DNA of 64,000 nucleotides from Rikenellaceae bacterium (GTDB lineage: Bacteria > Bacteroidota > Bacteroidia > Bacteroidales > Rikenellaceae): positions 124,001-188,000 of the forward strand of contig JAFRZW010000002.1 in NCBI GenBank assembly GCA_017442365.1. The letters are read 5' to 3'. Every line of letters begins with the position of its first letter. The first letter of the stretch is position 1. The notes beneath the pieces are model-generated. The model was not told the DNA's origin. It made no database searches and was given only the letters and a program-made list of their open reading frames with translations. Shown here one piece after another: positions 62,431-64,000 of this stretch. A program made the translations under genes and the position numbers.

Positions 62431-63132
62431 ATGAAAAAGTTTTTGCAGATTTTATCAATTTTTGTGTTGGTAGTTGCCTCGGTCGGCTGTTCGAATAGCG
62501 ACGATGGGCTCGACTATTTGCAGGGCTCGTCGCGCCTGTGGTTGGGGGCGGTCGATTCGATCAATATGGCGAATTTTGGCTCGCAACTTGCGGTGCAGCA
62601 GGGCAATACCAACATTGTGAAGGCGTCGGTCGATAGTACGGTGCTGGTGCTCGAAGGCGTCAATACGGGAATGACCACGCTGTTCGTTACGACCGATCGC
62701 GTCTTTATCGAGATGTTGGTGCGTGTGCGCGGTCTTGTGGGCTTTTGGGGCGTTACGACCAACCAAAAGTATGGTATCGACGTGGCACTCGAAACCGACG
62801 GAGTGGCCTCAGCCGAACGTGTTGCACTGATCAAGGAGGCTCTGATCGAGCAGTATAGTGCCCAGCTGGCGGGATCGAGTTTCGAATTTGGTAACAATGT
62901 CTTTGTGTGGAGCAATGGCGCAACCAATGGCAACGGTACGTGGCAGTTGTCGGGCAATACGTTGGTACTCACCGAGAACGGTACAGCTCGCACACTCGGT
63001 TTCGAGGTATATGATGTCGATCGCGTGCGTCTTTCGGCCGATGTGCTCACCAATGCCCAAACACTCTATCCCGACGATGGTTTGACGGCAGCTACGCTCA
63101 CCTTCTTCCTCGACCGTCGTATTGCGATGTAA
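62431..63132 (+). CDS. Lipoprotein of unknown function
   Basis: A 233-residue lipoprotein: MKKFLQILSIFVLVVASVGC gives a signal peptide and lipobox with Cys20. The next residues SNSDDG would favour surface export in Bacteroidetes. The remainder is beta-rich with repeats of Val, Thr and Asn (LVLTENGTARTLGFEVYDVD), possibly a lipocalin- or Ig-like barrel, but no family is recognised. The ATG at 62431 is used; a TTG two codons before is not needed. It is divergent from the transglutaminase-like gene and followed by a terminator. Confidence 0.75.
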   Translation: MKKFLQILSIFVLVVASVGCSNSDDGLDYLQGSSRLWLGAVDSINMANFGSQLAVQQGNTNIVKASVDSTVLVLEGVNTGMTTLFVTTDRVFIEMLVRVRGLVGFWGVTTNQKYGIDVALETDGVASAERVALIKEALIEQYSAQLAGSSFEFGNNVFVWSNGATNGNGTWQLSGNTLVLTENGTARTLGFEVYDVDRVRLSADVLTNAQTLYPDDGLTAATLTFFLDRRIAM

Positions 63133-63153
63133 TGCGCACTATTATATATAAGT

Positions 63154-63188
63154 ATGGGCTGTGCCTTCGGGCGCAGCCTTTTTTTAAT
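63154..63188 (+). terminator. Rho-independent terminator of the lipoprotein gene
   Basis: GGCTGTGCC pairs with GGCGCAGCC (one T-G) around TTCG, followed by seven T residues, about 22 bp past the stop. Confidence 0.88.
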
Positions 63189-63230
63189 TCAAAATTCAAA
63201 ATTTAGGATTCGAGATTCAAAACTTAGGAT
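63185..63230 (+). repeat. AT-rich tandem heptamers
   Basis: AATTCAAAATTCAAAATTTA and a decayed copy ATTCGAGATTCAAAACTTA, the same unit as at 32049 and 41348. The remaining part of the 396-bp gap to the tRNAs holds two promoter-like elements and no gene. Confidence 0.6.
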
Positions 63231-63390
63231 AAAAAGTCGGGCCTCAAAAATGATTTTGCTCGCCAACTGAGTATCTCGTCGGAGAGCGGTAGAAGATGCG
63301 AAAACCGTTAAGAGATAGCCCACAACAAGAAAAATTCACTAAAAAATGCAAAAAAACGCTCAATGTGTTTTTTTATTTGCAAAACTATTC

Positions 63391-63398
63391 TACCTTTG
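63391..63398 (+). promoter_or_regulatory. Promoter -7 element upstream of the tRNA cluster
   Basis: TACCTTTG, a perfect TAnnTTTG match, about 130 bp upstream of the tRNA cluster. A small transcript or alternative start is possible; no good -33 box is seen. Confidence 0.4.
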
Positions 63399-63478
63399 TG
63401 CCCGATTTCGCTCATTATCGAGTGAGATGTAGTTCTTTGAGAAGATTTAGTCGCGGAACAAAAAAATATTACCGAAAA

Positions 63479-63510
63479 TTTGGTGGATTAAAAAATTGTT
63501 CCTACTTTTG
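63479..63510 (+). promoter_or_regulatory. Main promoter of the tRNA cluster
   Basis: TTTG (63479-63482) and TACTTTTG (63503-63510) are separated by exactly 20 bp, the best -33/-7 pair in the window. Transcription would begin about 10-15 nt before tRNA-Thr. Confidence 0.8.
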
Positions 63511-63528
63511 CAACCCGAAACGAGCTCT

Positions 63529-63602
63529 GCCGATGTAGCTCAGTTGGCCAGAGCAGCTGATTTGTAATCAGCTGGTCGGGGGTTCGAATCCCTCCATCGG
63601 CT
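63529..63602 (+). tRNA. tRNA-Thr(TGT)
   Basis: A 74-nt cloverleaf: acceptor GCCGATG/CATCGGC, D-arm GCTCAGTTGGCCAGAGC, anticodon stem CTGAT/ATCAG with loop TTGTA region giving TGT, T-arm with GGTTCGAATCC. The CCA end is not encoded. Confidence 0.96.
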
Positions 63603-63665
63603 CAAAACGAGCCCTGCGGATTTGAGTCCAAGGGCGCGAAGTTGCAAAAGCGACTAATACATATT

Positions 63666-63748
63666 GGGAGAATACCAGAGTGGCCAAATGGGGCAGACTG
63701 TAAATCTGCTGACGTACGTCTTCGGTGGTTCGAATCCATCTTCTCCCA
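63666..63748 (+). tRNA. tRNA-Tyr(GTA)
   Basis: An 83-nt class II tRNA: acceptor GGGAGAA/TTCTCCC, anticodon stem CAGA/TCTG with loop CTGTAAA (GTA), long variable arm ACGTACGTC, T-arm GGTTCGAATCC. It lies 63 bp after tRNA-Thr. Confidence 0.95.
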
Positions 63749-63897
63749 CTCAATCCGAATCCGGTTCGCTATGGCGAATTGGATTTTCGGGTTAGAAAAC
63801 CGGTCGTTAAGACTTTCCGGTTGTCGGTCTATGGCCGTCAATCGGATTTTGTGGGCTTAATAACGACCAAAACAACGGATCCTTGGATTCGTTCATT

Positions 63898-63970
63898 GCG
63901 GAAGTAGCTCAGTTGATAGAGCATTAGCCTTCCAAGCTAAGGGTCGCGAGTTTGAGCCTCGTCTTCCGCT
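63898..63970 (+). tRNA. tRNA-Gly(TCC)
   Basis: A 73-nt cloverleaf: acceptor GCGGAAG/CTTCCGC, D-arm GCTCAGTTGATAGAGC, anticodon stem TTAGC/GCTAA with loop CTTCCAA (TCC), T-arm with GAGTTTGAGCCTC. The last 30 bp of the window after it hold nothing identifiable. Confidence 0.95.
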
Positions 63971-64000
63971 CTAAGGGGCCGAGTTGAAAAGCGCGGACCG

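Overview
The window looks like a chromosomal segment of a Bacteroidales bacterium. Gene content and the GC-rich codon use suggest Rikenellaceae, possibly Alistipes, but no 16S gene is present to settle this. The evidence is a Bat (Bacteroides aerotolerance) operon, DUF3098 and DUF4270 proteins, an FHS-type sugar transporter, C-minus versions of ribosomal proteins S14 and L36, and many Bacteroidetes-type promoters with a TAnnTTTG -7 element. In one clear case (before the tRNA cluster) a TTTG -33 box lies exactly 20 bp upstream.

Layout. 1-6.1 kb (minus strand): small membrane proteins, dUTPase, a flippase, endonuclease III, a UvrD/PcrA helicase and a YqaA/DedA-type protein. 6.1-12.0 kb (minus): moxR - DUF58 - BatD-like - batC - batA - batB, with batC upstream of batA. 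12.2-15.8 kb (minus): an AT-rich acyltransferase, a sugar:H+ symporter and a long-chain polyprenyl diphosphate synthase. 15.9-24.8 kb (plus): an envelope and tRNA-modification group, yfhO - ftsX - DUF3098 - uppP - truB - queA - GT5-like - DUF4270 lipoprotein. 24.9-41.3 kb: topA, an exported C1 peptidase, a ROK kinase, a second (short-chain) polyprenyl synthase, a U32 peptidase, aminopeptidase P, tRNA-Leu(CAG), an esterase, a PD40 propeller protein, leuS, pyrF and a CBM9-like lipoprotein. 42.1-61.0 kb (plus): the full str-S10-spc-alpha ribosomal cluster from rpsL to rplQ, including fusA, secY, map, infA and rpoA. 61.0-63.1 kb: a transglutaminase-like exported protein and a divergent lipoprotein. 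63.5-64 kb: tRNA-Thr(TGT), tRNA-Tyr(GTA) and tRNA-Gly(TCC).

The coding content is mostly core housekeeping. I see no prophage, insertion sequence, CRISPR array or defence system. The most unusual material is between genes. One family of structured repeats has two copies (20486-20603 plus, 32251-32328 minus). They share a 35-nt core identical at 34 positions, with identical spacing to flanking hairpins whose stems differ in sequence but stay paired. A second family of nested palindromes (32135-32190 and 41572-41618) has unrelated 14-bp outer stems, both ending GGCT/AGCC, an inner CGC...GCG hairpin and an 8-nt C-rich strand. These covarying architectures look like REP-type mobile elements or structured RNAs. 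In addition, the normally compact ribosomal cluster is interrupted by three 300-440 bp spacers carrying large hairpins and a shared AT-rich motif.
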